64,000 bases of DNA. It comes from Selaginella moellendorffii (lineage: Eukaryota; Streptophyta; Lycopodiopsida; Selaginellales; Selaginellaceae). A program made the translations under genes and the position numbers. The notes under the pieces are model-generated. The model was not told where the DNA came from. It ran no database searches and saw only the letters and a program-made list of their open reading frames with translations. The stretch covers positions 238,616 through 302,615 of the forward strand of contig NW_003314294.1 in the NCBI RefSeq assembly GCF_000143415.4, given 5' to 3'. Shown here piece after piece: positions 22,441 to 33,660 of this stretch (position 1 is the stretch's first letter; each line of letters begins with the position of its first letter).

Positions 22441-23306
22441 AATAACCACTTTATAATCCAAACTTTATATTAATATATCAATTATACACTGCCATCACAA
22501 TACATTAGCAACTAGTGAAATTTGCTCTTTTGACTATGATATGCAGTAGATCCAGAGCTAGGTATAGCCACAGCATCACGATCTAGGGAGAGCTGCAGGC
22601 TTGCAGCAGCAAACAGTCATGATTGAGAGTTACAGAGCTAGGTGGAGTGGATACACCTACAGGCAAACCAAAGTACAAGTATCTTTTTATCACTATATAT
22701 TGGTCATTACATTCATGTGGACTTACGCATATAAAAACCTAAAAAAATTTAAAATATGAGAGAGCTGAAGATGCCAAAACACTTCAAAGTTTTCTAAATG
22801 GAATTTGAAGAAAATATTTTAGGGGGGTGTGATATGTATTTGAGAAGAAAATCACAAATATATTACAAGATTCTTCAATAAGTAGTTCAAAAGTTTAATT
22901 GCAGTATCTTGTTTTGAAATATTCTGTTTATTAAATAGTTTACTGATGCAGTAATGCTTGGTTTGCTTAACAATAGTGCTTACTGTTTAATAATCTAACT
23001 GTAAATTTTAAATACAAGATTAATCTTATTATTTATCAACCATTAGATGTTAAAATAAATGAAACATACTTGGAAGTAATTAGTAATGTTTATAAATTAT
23101 AAACATATTTATAAATTATAAATTCAATATTAATCTAAATGAATAAATTAATTTGAAAATATAATAAAATACACTTGAAAGCTCTGTAGCAAAGTCAGGC
23201 TTATGAGATCCAAATGTACAGCTAGAATATAATATCTGTATAGTGGGACTTTGATAGCTGTTTGATTCACTCTTATATATAAGTTAGGGTTTTTGGGTTA
23301 ATATTA

Positions 23307-23307
<1 letters not shown>

Positions 23308-23350
<43 letters not shown>
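23308..23350. repeat. (TA)n microsatellite, duplicate
   Basis: TA dinucleotide run corresponding to the one in copy 1 at 14698-14740. Confidence 0.9.
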
Positions 23351-23351
<1 letters not shown>

Positions 23352-23689
23352 CATGCACTCATATTGGTGGAGTTGAAGGGCAACTTTAATTATTTTTGCC
23401 AAAGTAATAGCCTCCTCATTTTTTGACTATAAAGTAGCAAATGCTTAATATGACATGATTTCCATTAAAAAATTAGACACAGTTGATGGGAGTATTTATT
23501 ATATGGCTCATTCCAATGGAGGTTGACATTACTTCTGCCCGTGTTCAAATCCCTCATATAGTGATAATCTTTGTGTTATAGCAGTTGACTAGATCAAGAA
23601 AGAGTATGTTGATTTCTTTGATTTTGATTTATCATTTGTAGCCAAGATTGCAATACAAAACAGAACCAATATATGGGCCATACTAGCAA

Positions 23690-24930
23690 AGGTGTTTGAT
23701 GGATATGGTAAATTATCATTTAATGATATTGAGAGACTAAAACTCAATATATAAGGGTTCTTGTTACTATCTAGTGCAAGATATAATGAGATGGGAACTC
23801 TTTATTGGGTTAAATGTGTTTAGCTAATAACATATAGGAATTTTGTCCTTATGTTTATCCAGTTTAAGTACACTTAAAATACTCCACTAGCATAAGAGGG
23901 ACTGATAAAGGGTTTAGTAATACATAAAAGGGACTAGCAATATTGATATTTTGCTGTTGTAATAGTATTTAAAAGGATTTGCTAATAAATAACTTTTGAT
24001 ACCTATAGTTATATTCACGACACTCTTCCCCCTCTTAAGGAATATTTATATTCTCATCGATGTATACTTTAGTCTAAACCACCACCAAAGAAACAACTCC
24101 AGAAAAAGTTCATGGTGTGAGAATGCACTAACTTAAATGAGTTATAAGGCAACCTCTTTATTTAAGCTTATTAAAGATAATATGCTTTTACCTATAAGTG
24201 ATATAGAGAGAGAAGATAAAGGCCCCAACCTTCATGAGCAAACAATCCAAACCCATCAATAAAGTTTAGGTAGACTACTGTAAATAGGTAGTTAGAGTTG
24301 TTTACATAGTCACACTTTTTTAACAAAATAAAGAACATTGAGACAGAGGTGGATGATATGACTAATCAATAATACTTACCCCATGATTAAAAATTTCACT
24401 ATATAAATGAAGTGCTGAAGCCAGTACTATCCCAAACCCAAAGATCAATAGATGGACAATATCAAAGTCATAGATAAAGATATCTTAAAAATAATGAATT
24501 ATTGGTGAATTAATTTTATATTAGAACACAAAAGCATTCCAATTAAGCTATCTAACAAACTAGTATTATAGGAACCACCAAGATTATAATAGTGCAAAGT
24601 TATAAGATTAATTATCCAACAAAATTCAATAGCAAGTATACCATTGAGTTTTCTTAATGATATACTTGCTATTGAATTTTGTTGAAAACTCAATAATAAA
24701 ACTGAACTACTAAAGATTGCAGATAGCATGCTAAGAAAATTATGAAAGGCAACTCAAAGAATATAAAGTATCATTGATAAACAAGTAAAATATTTATAAA
24801 TATATCATTTGAAAGAAATAACATTCCAATCTATTGAAACCAACTTTAATAATAATCAATAAGACAAAATAAATATTACAATGGTCAACAAACACTCAAT
24901 TATACTAACTATTTGTGATAAATAAAAATC
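23690..24930. mobile_element. Dispersed AT-rich element, copy A
   Basis: This matches about 29080-30310 in the same orientation. Shared blocks include TATATTCACGACACTCTTCC followed by CTAGTCTAAACCAC and CAAAGAAACAACT, then TGGACAATAT and AACAAAATTCAATA blocks further on. No intact protein is encoded. It is probably the non-coding or LTR part of a retrotransposon family. A short local inverted repeat (ATAGCAAGTATACCA ... ATACTTGCTATTG) lies at about 24626-24678. Confidence 0.6.
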
Positions 24931-25124
24931 CCTAGGCCCCAAAGAGGAGCCAAAAGGGTGCCACGTGGTAGTGGCTGAAGCAAAAGCCAAACATGCATAA
25001 TACGTTTGGATTGAAAGCTCTAACTTGGAGAGTCGAGAGCGGGAGTGAAACTCCCGATGGAGTGCTCAAGGAATGAGCATGAAGCGAACAATAAAAGAGT
25101 CTCTAGAAAAGGGACATAAGAGGA
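24931..25124. other. Repeat-derived segment related to 15131-15210
   Basis: Reverse-complement relative of 15131-15210. No gene seen. It leads directly into the GAGATGGA minisatellite. Confidence 0.45.
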
Positions 25125-25525
25125 CTAACACATGACATGTGGTGGAGTCCGAGATGGAGTCTGAGATGGACCTGAGATGGATCTAAAATGGAGTCCGAGA
25201 TGAAGTCTGAGATGGAGTTCGAGATGGAGTTCGAGATGGAGTCCGAAATGGACCCGAGATGGAGTTTGAGATAGACCCAAGATGGACCCGAGATGGAGTC
25301 TAAGATAGACCCCAGATGGAGTCCGAGATGGGGTCCAAGATGGACCGAGATGGACCCAAAATGGAATCTGAGATGGAGTCTGAGAAGGACCTGAGATGGA
25401 GTTTGAGGTCGAGACCGAGACCGAGACTGAGACCGGGATTGGGACCGAGACTAAGGCCGAGGCTAAGACTAAGCCTGAGCCCGAGTCCGAGTTCGAGTCC
25501 GAGTCCGAGTCTGAGTTTGAGGATG
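25125..25525. repeat. GAGATGGAGTCC-type minisatellite grading into a GAGTCC/GAGACC array
   Basis: About 300 bp of imperfect 12-bp units (GAGATGGAGTCC, GAGATGGACCTG and variants) are followed by about 120 bp of 6-bp units (GAGACC, GAGTCC, GAGTCT). Both strands stay open because of the periodicity, giving Ser-Asp-rich or Glu-rich pseudo-peptides. These are not considered genes. The array sits inside LTR-type sequence. Confidence 0.9.
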
Positions 25526-26296
25526 AAAGCCTAAAGCATTCATCTCCTAGACCCTGGGGTTTGGTGAGCTCCAAAAGTATAGTAGGGGGAGGATTCCAGT
25601 GGAGCCAGTTTGGCCAAGAAAGGTCAATTTAGCCCAGAAAAGCTGTACCCAGGTGTTGGGTGATGAGATAACCACTGGGAAGTCCAAGGCTAGAGTGAAT
25701 ATGGACCAATAAGCAGGGTAGTTTGGTGAAGTGTTCAAGAGCCGGCTTTAGTTCCCCCAGGAGATCAAATGGTCGATACTCCCAATCCAAGTGTGGGTGG
25801 CACTATCTACTTGGATACCTGGCATGGCTCAACAGAACCTCGCTCTAAACCCATGGTTAGAGCACCAAAAGGCGGAAAGTGGGGAGAGAGTACCTATGAG
25901 GCTTGCATAAGGTCACAGTGTTTTGGAATGTTGTCCCAAAGTCCCAAACTGTGAAAAGGAAGAGGAGCAGTCCTCTAGTGCAGTGACTAAGGATACGGTC
26001 ACATGGTGAGGAAGTCCCAAAGGATAGTGGGACTTAGAGGTCGGGCCTACGGGCTTTGTTTCAGTGGCAGTGTTGGCGAACACGGCCATGGACAGAAAGG
26101 GATTTGGTGGGGATTGAAAAGGGGATATTGGGGAAGGTTGTTCCCCACATCTGTGGACATCCTAAGGATGCTGAGGAGTGGATCTGGGATGACCACTCAT
26201 GGACGGATGGCCCAATCTTGGAAAGACAAGACTGTGATCCCGGTGGTATTGGACCACCAATGTGGCAAAGGTGATTGGGTATGGCCTTAATGTAAC

Positions 26297-26971
26297 TGTA
26301 GCGCACCTTATCTCTCTCCCCTTAAGCCAACTGGAAAAGGGGCAATTGCTTGATGAGAGAGCCCTTAGTGGCTATTTTATCCCCATTTATCTCCCAAGGT
26401 TCTAAAGATCCACGGTGACAGTATATCCAAATCTCATCCCATGATCACATGCGCTACACTCACCCCCCCTTTTAGAGATGTCAATGTCCTCATTGACTAT
26501 TGACTAACAACCCCTACTGAGCTAAGGGGAACCAGCACCTCCATTTCCGCACTCAATCTACCAATCCTTCCATTGTGTAGACCAGCTATTCCATATAAGG
26601 CAACTAGTCATCCACCCGTACCGCAGTCCCATGGTGGATACCTTCGTCCGTGGATACTCCACACAAGAGGAAGGACGTACGCATGGATGCCCAATACGTA
26701 CGATTTCAAATTTAGGGGTAGGAATATACCTTGCTCAAGGGTATATTATACTTTTAAGTAGCCACTAATCAATGGGAATCGAACCCGTGCCATTTGCTCC
26801 GATACCAACTGTAGCGCACCTTATCTCTCTCCCCTTAAGCCAACTGGAAAAGGGGCAATTGCTTGATAAGAGAGCCCTTAGTGGCTATTTTATCCCCATT
26901 TATCTCCCAAGGTTCCAAGGATCCATGGTGACAGTATATCCAAATCTCATCCCATGATCACATGCGCTACA
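26297..26971 (-). mobile_element. Well-preserved TRIM-like LTR miniature retrotransposon
   Basis: Two 162-bp direct repeats (26297-26458 and 26810-26971) differ at about four positions. Each begins TGTAGCGC and ends GCGCTACA, a perfect 8-bp terminal inversion with TG...CA ends. The element is flanked by the 5-bp target-site duplication GTAAC (26292-26296 and 26972-26976). On the minus strand, two bases inside the 5' LTR, is TGGTATCGGAGC, a primer-binding site close to initiator tRNA-Met. Next to the 3' LTR is a polypurine tract AAAAGGGGGGGTGAG (plus-strand 26459-26473). The internal domain is only 351 bp and non-coding, so it depends on enzymes from other elements. Older relatives lie in both inverted-repeat arms (about 6590-7010 and 17283-17760). 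Confidence 0.93.
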
Positions 26972-26976
26972 GTAAC
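26972..26976. other. Target-site duplication of the TRIM
   Basis: GTAAC here equals GTAAC at 26292-26296, immediately outside the opposite LTR. Confidence 0.85.
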
Positions 26977-27199
26977 GAGCTGATATGTTGGTGATACCTT
27001 TGAGTGTCAGTCATAAGATTAGACACGTGGAGCACTCAGACTAAGTGCAAAGGTTGAGTGGCAGGGATGCCATTCTCGGGGCTAGCAAGCCCCAAGTCCG
27101 GAATAGGACCTATGGAAGTTGTGAGTGAGACCCCTCCAAGTGGTCAGAGGTGTGGTTAAGTGACTAAAGTAGAATGGAAAAAATTAGTCACTTACAATT

Positions 27200-27211
27200 T
27201 GGTATCGGAGC
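27200..27211 (+). promoter_or_regulatory. Primer-binding site of an LTR retrotransposon (plus strand)
   Basis: TGGTATCGGAGC follows the LTR-like end CTTACA by three bases. It is one mismatch from the usual plant initiator tRNA-Met site TGGTATCAGAGC. The following 200 bp lack recognisable coding sequence. Confidence 0.7.
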
Positions 27212-28244
27212 GGTCTCAGATCCGACTCTATTGGTTGACTAGGGGAATCACACCACATATTAATTGACATTTAGCTGGTCCAGTTTGCTTCCATTGGGCT
27301 CGACCCAAGGGGTAGGGTGTCAAGAGAGAGGGGCTCTTAACTTCCATTCACGAGGGCGTGAACTTGCAGGAAAGTGTGGTGGATTGTAAACAACCAAAGA
27401 GAACGACTTGAGGGACGATCCATGGGGTTTAAATATAGAGTGAAAGGGCCCATGAACAAGAATGCACCTCCTTTTCCAATTGGTTAAAGGTTTTAGGATA
27501 TTTGGGGTTAAGTGTCCTTGGGTTTAAATAGTATTGGGCTAGACGACCTCCTAGGAAGTCCAAACTCAGAAGCTTACATTATCACACTAATTAATTTGAA
27601 TAGATCCTAGTCAACAACACTAAGGAATTAGAGTTATTGAAGAAAGCATCAGTAACATTTTACCGAATATCTTAAATTCAAGAAACCAATCTAAAGTAAA
27701 CCATAAAGAGTATGTGATAATACAAAAAGCTAAAATGCCACAAAAAATAATAATAAGCCATCACTAAAGATCATCAATTATCCTATTAATAGATGATACA
27801 AAATCACTGTTGAATAACAACTCACTATCTTGAAGAATGGCAAATTGTCAAACATCAACAATAATTAAATAAAACCTCAAACAAAGATAATCAACTATCC
27901 TAAATGTCAATCAATTATCATCAATGATTTCTATATGCAAATACCAACTTGAATATTGGAACTAATGAGTGAAATTAACTTCCCCAACAATTCCTAATAA
28001 ATGGAACAATAAGCTTGAAGAAGCATATAGGCAAATTTCACTTAACAATGATCACAAGTTTTATATGAATTAACTTCAATGCCAAAGAAAACATCAGGGT
28101 ATAACCCACAATATCCTCCTCAAAACATCCATAAGTGAAACTTTATTGTAGCATACATGCACTACTTAGATTATCATTTTTATCTCTACATATGCAACGA
28201 GACTAATTGCCCAATCTCATTGGATAATACTTGCTGAGATGTAT
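27212..28244. other. Internal retrotransposon sequence between two opposing primer-binding sites
   Basis: No conserved Gag or Pol motif was recognised and frames are short. It is bounded by a plus-strand primer site at 27200 and a minus-strand site at 28245 facing each other, so it is probably two truncated or nested elements joined head to head. Confidence 0.4.
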
Positions 28245-28256
28245 CCTTTGATACCA
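28245..28256 (-). promoter_or_regulatory. Primer-binding site of an LTR retrotransposon (minus strand)
   Basis: On the minus strand the sequence reads TGTTACATTTGGTATCAAAGG: an LTR-like end (..TTACA), a two-base spacer and TGGTATCAAAGG. The LTR would begin at 28259 and extend to the right. Its far boundary is not clear. Confidence 0.6.
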
Positions 28257-28859
28257 AATGTAACACACGTGATTTTCACCCTTTATCCTATTGTGATTTA
28301 CCACAGGATAACCATGAAGCAGAACCTAAACCCTCTATATGCCATGTGTCACATACCACGTGCCACATGCCATGTGTCCAATGATAGTGGAGCAAAAACC
28401 AAGTTTCAATGTCTTAGGCCACTAAATGGACGAAGAAAATTCCTAAGCATAGAGCGAAGAAGTAAAGGAAGCAGAGCACAGAATGACTCTCAAGCATACA
28501 ACCCAAAGAGCAAAAGAATAGGAGCATGGAGCAATATAGAAATAGCCCTAGAGCATTCAACATCCCAATATTAAGACCCACACGCAAAATGGAGTCAAAT
28601 AGAGTTTGCACTATTTTAGCATACTAGTAGCCTATAGGAATTAGCTAGTATGGAATGGAATTTGGGTATAGGTACCCCATAGAATGGAACTTGGGTTTAA
28701 ACCCAAACCAAACACAGAATAAAGACAGGCACACAAGAGAAAGCTAAATTGTGCTTTAAGTTAGTCAACCATGCCTGACTAACATACTATCCCTACTAAA
28801 CATTTGAAACACACCCACCCCCCATCTTCCCTTAAGGAACACACATTTTTGGGCTTTCA

Positions 28860-30310
28860 TCTTTAGCCAGCTTTAGTACCAAGAGTTAGTCTTTGAGACT
28901 AACTTTAAATTTACTAAATATAGAATAATATTACATTGTGAATTTGGAAATAGAAACAATGCTATTGTGTGCAGAATAATCTCTACATTCCATGTATATG
29001 CCCAACTAGCAAATCTAAACACTTTCCATAAATAACTAATAGGACTCAACACAAAAGGCATGATAATGAGTGTGTCTTAGTGAACATGGTAAACTATTAT
29101 ATAGTGAATATTGAGGGACCAAGCTCAATATCCCTAGAATTCCCAACACTAGTAAGTGTAAGCCAATATATATATTTTTCATACTAGGCCGAATATGCTC
29201 AACAAGAAATATATAGGAGTTCCTACCTTATTTTTATCTGACATATGTATATATATGATGACCAATTTCTCAACTAGCTTGGGTGGAAACTGATAAAGGG
29301 TCTAGCAATACTGACCTCCTGCCATTATGACAATAAGGAAAAATTATCTTAAAGGACTAACTAATAGGTAACTTTTGATACCCACAATCATATTCACGAC
29401 ACTCTTCCCCCTGGAGAAGATTGATGTCCTTATTGATGCATACTCTAGTCTAAACCACTACCAAAGAAACAACTTTAGACAAAGTTTATAGTGTTCACAC
29501 CTTGTAAGAAATGCATGAATTTAAATGAGTTAAGAAGCAACCTTTCACTCTAACACAAATATGCTATAACTCAGACATTTTCTGGTCATCACCGACAAGG
29601 AAATGACCAACGAAGTTAACCACCTTTACTATTTTGAATGTCATCCAGCTTACAGAAGATCATATGTCACTTTTACCCACAAGTGACATAAAGAAAGAAG
29701 CTAGAAACTCTAACCTTTCTGAGCAAAGAAACCAAACCCATTGGTAAGTTTTAAATAAACTATTGTAAATAGGCAATTAAAGTTGTTTACATAGGCACAC
29801 CCTGGTTAACAAAATAAGGAATATCGAGAGAGAGGTGGTTGATGTGATTAGTCAATAGTATGACTAGAGATTTCATTATACACATGAAATGTTGAAACTA
29901 GTCTATCTATACTAGCCCAACCCAAAGATCAAGAGATGGACAATATTAAAGTCAAAGACAAAGATATCTTAAAGACTTAATTATTAGTAAATAAATATTA
30001 TATTAAAATATAAAAGTATTCCAAGTAAGTTATCATCTGATATACCAGTATTAAAGTTTAGGAACCACCAAGATCATCATAATTGGAAAACATAGGATTC
30101 ACTATCTAACAAAATTCAATAATAAGTGTACCATCAAGAAAACTCAATGATAACATTTAACTATCAAAGTTTACAGACAACATACCAAACAACTTATATA
30201 AAAGACAACTAAAAGAATTATCAAAATTAACTCAAACAAAAATCAATAAAATGGAATGAATGTTGCAAAGCAAACAAACACTTATTCATGCTAACCATCA
30301 CACCAGCTAA
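28860..30310. mobile_element. Dispersed AT-rich element, copy B
   Basis: The left part (28870-29110) resembles the diverged edge of the duplications (9905-10200 and 18518-18850). From about 29080 on it matches copy A (23690-24930). No coding sequence was seen. It appears to be one long transposon-derived unit whose pieces also flank the PPR-protease modules. Confidence 0.55.
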
Positions 30311-31288
30311 TTTGAATACATCTCAGTCAACTATACTAAGAAACTCAAGTTTCTTAAGTAAACATTAGTAATATCCTATTGATGTTTCAAACCCAGAAAA
30401 CCAAACTAAAACAAACCATAAATAATATGTGGTACTGCAAAAAGTTATAAGCCATCAAAAAGAATAATTAACCGTAGAGATGTATAATTATTATTAAAGA
30501 AAGAATCCACCATCCTGAAAAATGACAAATCATTTTATATCAACAATAATCAAGCAAAACAATCAACTATTCTAAATGATAGTTAATCATCACTAATTAT
30601 TGCTAATGATGTAATCTAACACTATAGATTAAACACAACCAAATAATATTAACTAAGATAGAATCGACATGCCAACATAGAAAAATTATGCAAACCCACA
30701 ATATGATCCTCTACAACACCATCCGGTAAACAAGCAAATCACTAATAAATCCAAAGAAAGTATCAAAAGTCCTTGACAAAGTTTACAAGTAATCACTAGT
30801 TGTAAAGCAACTAATAATCACTCTTCAATTTGCCTTTATAAAGCCCAAACACTAAACTAATGTTATTAAGTTATATATTTGCCCAATAAAAAGGTAACAC
30901 AAGTACAAGGATAACCACAAACTAAATAACCACTTGAATAACTTAAACCGTAATAAACTTATTAATATGTCTAGCCAACAACTTTAAGCATGCATTGAAG
31001 AGGTTAGCTATGCATAATTTACACTCAACTGAAACTAAAATGAAGATTATGAGATGGACTCATATTGGTATACAACCTTCTAATAGATAAAGTTATAGTA
31101 CAAGTACTAACACTTCAACCTCCAACAATTAAGTTGGATATCACCATCCTTTTATCACGATTAAGTCAAGATTAATGAGAGCTCACTACTTTTATAAAAT
31201 CTAACAAAATATAAGGTGCAACTTGCCACCAAGCATATGGATACAGCAAAAAAGCACAAGAGTCACCTTTCTAGAAAAGTGCAATAAT
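30311..31288. other. AT-rich sequence, nothing recognised
   Basis: Stops in all frames and no repeat with a firm match. Probably transposon-derived. Confidence 0.35.
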
Positions 31289-31572
31289 GTTTTATTTCGT
31301 TAAAGTGGGACTTTTCATTATCCCACTTATGGTGTGTGGCCACATGCCATTTTTATAACAACAATAAAAAATTGAAGTTTTAACTTTATAATTTATAAAT
31401 TAAAAACTTTTCATATGATTTTGTGTTATAATATTGTGAAATATTAAAAAATAAATTAAAAAACTGATAGAAATATTAATAAATATTAATTAAGTACTAG
31501 AAAATGGCATGTGGACACATGCTAATTAATGTCCCACTTTACTGAATAAGTCCCACTTTAACAAAATAAAGC
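31289..31572. mobile_element. 284-bp MITE-like element with terminal inverted repeats
   Basis: The ends match over 25 bp with two mismatches (left GTTTTATTTCGTTAAAGTGG.., right complement GCTTTATTTTGTTAAAGTGG..). The similarity continues inward with gaps to TGTGGCCACATGCCATTTT on the left and TGTGTCCACATGCCATTTT on the right. ATAAT is repeated on both sides (31284-31288 and 31573-31577) as a candidate target-site duplication. It has no coding capacity. Its superfamily is not certain. Confidence 0.75.
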
Positions 31573-32589
31573 ATAATAACCATTTTTCTTTTCTTACACC
31601 AGCTCTAGACTTTATCCAACTTAATTGCCTTAGTCTCAAAAATTAACATCCTTTTCAAGCCACATCATATAAATTACATACTAAGGTTTAAGCTAATTGA
31701 AGTTAACTCCAACCTTTTCACTAATTTCTAATAGCTTTATGGTTTTCGATCAAAATGATCAACAAATCAGCCATTGGAAAAGTCTAAAAAAATTTGTGGA
31801 AAATTTCTATCCAAAAGAAAGAATGACTCTTAGTCTAGAAATACAAATTCTTAAGACTTAACCAACTTCCTCCTACTTACAACTTCACACAAGTTCACTT
31901 TAATATAAGTTCTCATGACCCAACAACATGCTTAAGCTTCGAACATCCCATATATCTTACATCTGACACTGTCATTTGTAAATGCTAATGAATATCTAAA
32001 ACTTGATCACAAAGATCATATTTTTTTATATCTATATTGCAAAAACACTCTTCTTCAATCACCTTCAAAATCCAATGTGAAGACAAAATACTAACAAAAA
32101 ATAACATGAAAATCAAGTTTTAAGGAAAAACTCCTTATCACTTGAAATAAAAATATCACTTCCACTAACACAAGTACTAATAATGTCAATGCTTCAACTA
32201 CACACCTTCTCCATCCAACAATATACTCCAAGTGCTAATAGATTTTACCAATAAGCTATAACAAATAAACGCTATAACATTTTTCAATATATAATAGGTA
32301 AATTCTCAAGGACCAACTCAAGCTTAGCATAATGGACCACCGCAAGTAGATTAACTTCACTATTAACCACTTTGGGGTTGATCATTGTTAATCAAGCAAC
32401 TTTGTAAATACATTATTCATGATCATTAGGATATGATATAAGTATCACAATGATTTAATTATTAATCAAGCAACACCATAAGCAATGCTTATATCACTAC
32501 TATAAAAGTCATAATGCAATATCACCTTTGCTAATGGATCACTTTAATATGAAACTCAAACATCGTCTAACTAGTTTGAACTAATTACC
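31573..32589. other. AT-rich sequence, nothing recognised
   Basis: No reading frame, RNA or repeat could be supported. It lies downstream of the decayed gypsy Pol on its minus strand and may be the decayed integrase end. Confidence 0.35.
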
Positions 32590-33660
32590 AACATTGTCTA
32601 AAATTGAGCTTGACGACTCAATGCATCCAAAATAATATTTTCTTTACCAAGTTTATAAATGATTTCAATATAAAATCTATCGAGCTTTTTTTGCCAACAA
32701 GCCTACTTTAGTGTGAGCTTTGGCTATGTTGCAAAGCAGCCTAGTGTGTTACTATCTATATAAACCTTGGTATATCTACTCAAATACTATCTCTAATGTT
32801 CCAATGCCAACGCTATAACAAATATTTCTTTCTCATGTGTTAGCCATCTTTATTGGGTTTCATCCAATTTCTTGGAGTAAAATGCAATGGGACAATTATA
32901 TCACCTTAGTGTAGCTCTAATCATATTATCACAATCTTGGTGCAACATAGCACCTATAGCATAATTAGATACATCACAATGCACTTTAAAGGATTTATCA
33001 AGATGATCCTAAGAACAAGAACTATAATCAAGATCTCTTTCAACTATACAAAAGTATATTGACAAGTTAGTATCCAATAACACGGTAAACTACCCCTCAT
33101 TAACTCAATTAATGGAAGAGCAATACTTGCAAAATTGTGAACAAAATTGTAAATAAAATTGCTTTAGCATATAGTTTGTTTTCTTGCAATTTTTTGAAAC
33201 ACCAGCTCCAAGTGTTTCAAATGATCCTCCAACATTTCACTAAGGACTAGAATATCATTAATATATAGAATAATAAATATGTCTAAATAATATCTAAATA
33301 TTCTATCCATCATTGTATTGAAAGTTTCCAGAGCATTACATAACCCAAACAGCATAACTAAGAACTCATAAGAACTATAACAAGTCTTAAAGGTTATCTT
33401 CTCCACATCCTGATTTACCACCTATATTTGATGATACTTAGATTGCAAATCAAGTCGTATGAAATATTTAGCCTTTCAAAGTTGATCAAAAAAGTCATCA
33501 ATGCAAGACAAAAGATAATTGTTTCTATCCATGATCTTGTTAAGAGCTCGATAATCAATATACATCCTCATGGTATTATCTTTTTTCATAATAAAAAGGA
33601 CCAACACTCCATAAGGTGACTTGCTTAGTGAGATATGACTGTTACTTCTTGAGTTTAACC
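32590..33660 (-). mobile_element. Decayed Ty3/gypsy reverse transcriptase and RNase H
   Basis: On the minus strand, 33430-33650 reads (with one break) [19 protein letters not shown] and FIRLDLQSKYHQI. Then 33164-33421 is open with KTCYSSYEFLVMLFGLCNA, FNTMMDRIFRYYLD and LYINDILVLS...HLKHLELVF. These are the canonical gypsy RT blocks. The active site reads Y-I-N-D instead of Y-x-D-D, so a catalytic aspartate is missing. Further on (about 32740-33000) comes an RNase H stretch, LHCDVSNYAIGAMLHQD and FYSKKLDET, interrupted by stops. The element is inactive. Confidence 0.88.

Larger units (their letters stand above)
18518..23665. repeat. Segmental duplication copy 2
   Basis: Direct repeat of 9905-16600, offset about 8.6 kb. 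It is near-identical from about 18712 to 23505 and diverged at both ends. Compared with copy 1 it has an extra GGTATTTAAGACACTCT-like insertion at about 18680-18698 and a 30-bp deletion upstream of the protease. It also jumps from the equivalent of about 14899 to about 15795, and then to about 16450, with the intervening DNA missing. Confidence 0.88.
25740..27196 (+). mobile_element. LTR-like sequence of a Ty3/gypsy-type element, interrupted by a TRIM
   Basis: The segment ends with ...GTCACTTACA at 27196. Three bases later comes TGGTATCGGAGC, a near match to the initiator tRNA-Met primer-binding site, so this is read as the 3' end of a 5' LTR on the plus strand. A TRIM is inserted at 26297-26971. 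Part of the LTR recurs in decayed form at 7080-7330. The left LTR boundary could not be fixed and no matching 3' LTR was found. Confidence 0.6.

Noticed and set aside
25125-25525. CRISPR-like array
   Set aside because: Units are contiguous without unique spacers in a plant nuclear context, so this is a simple minisatellite.
25125-25632. Ser-Asp-rich and Glu-rich open frames on both strands
   Set aside because: Produced by the 12-bp/6-bp tandem repeat. There is no start context, no flanking exons and no conservation signal.
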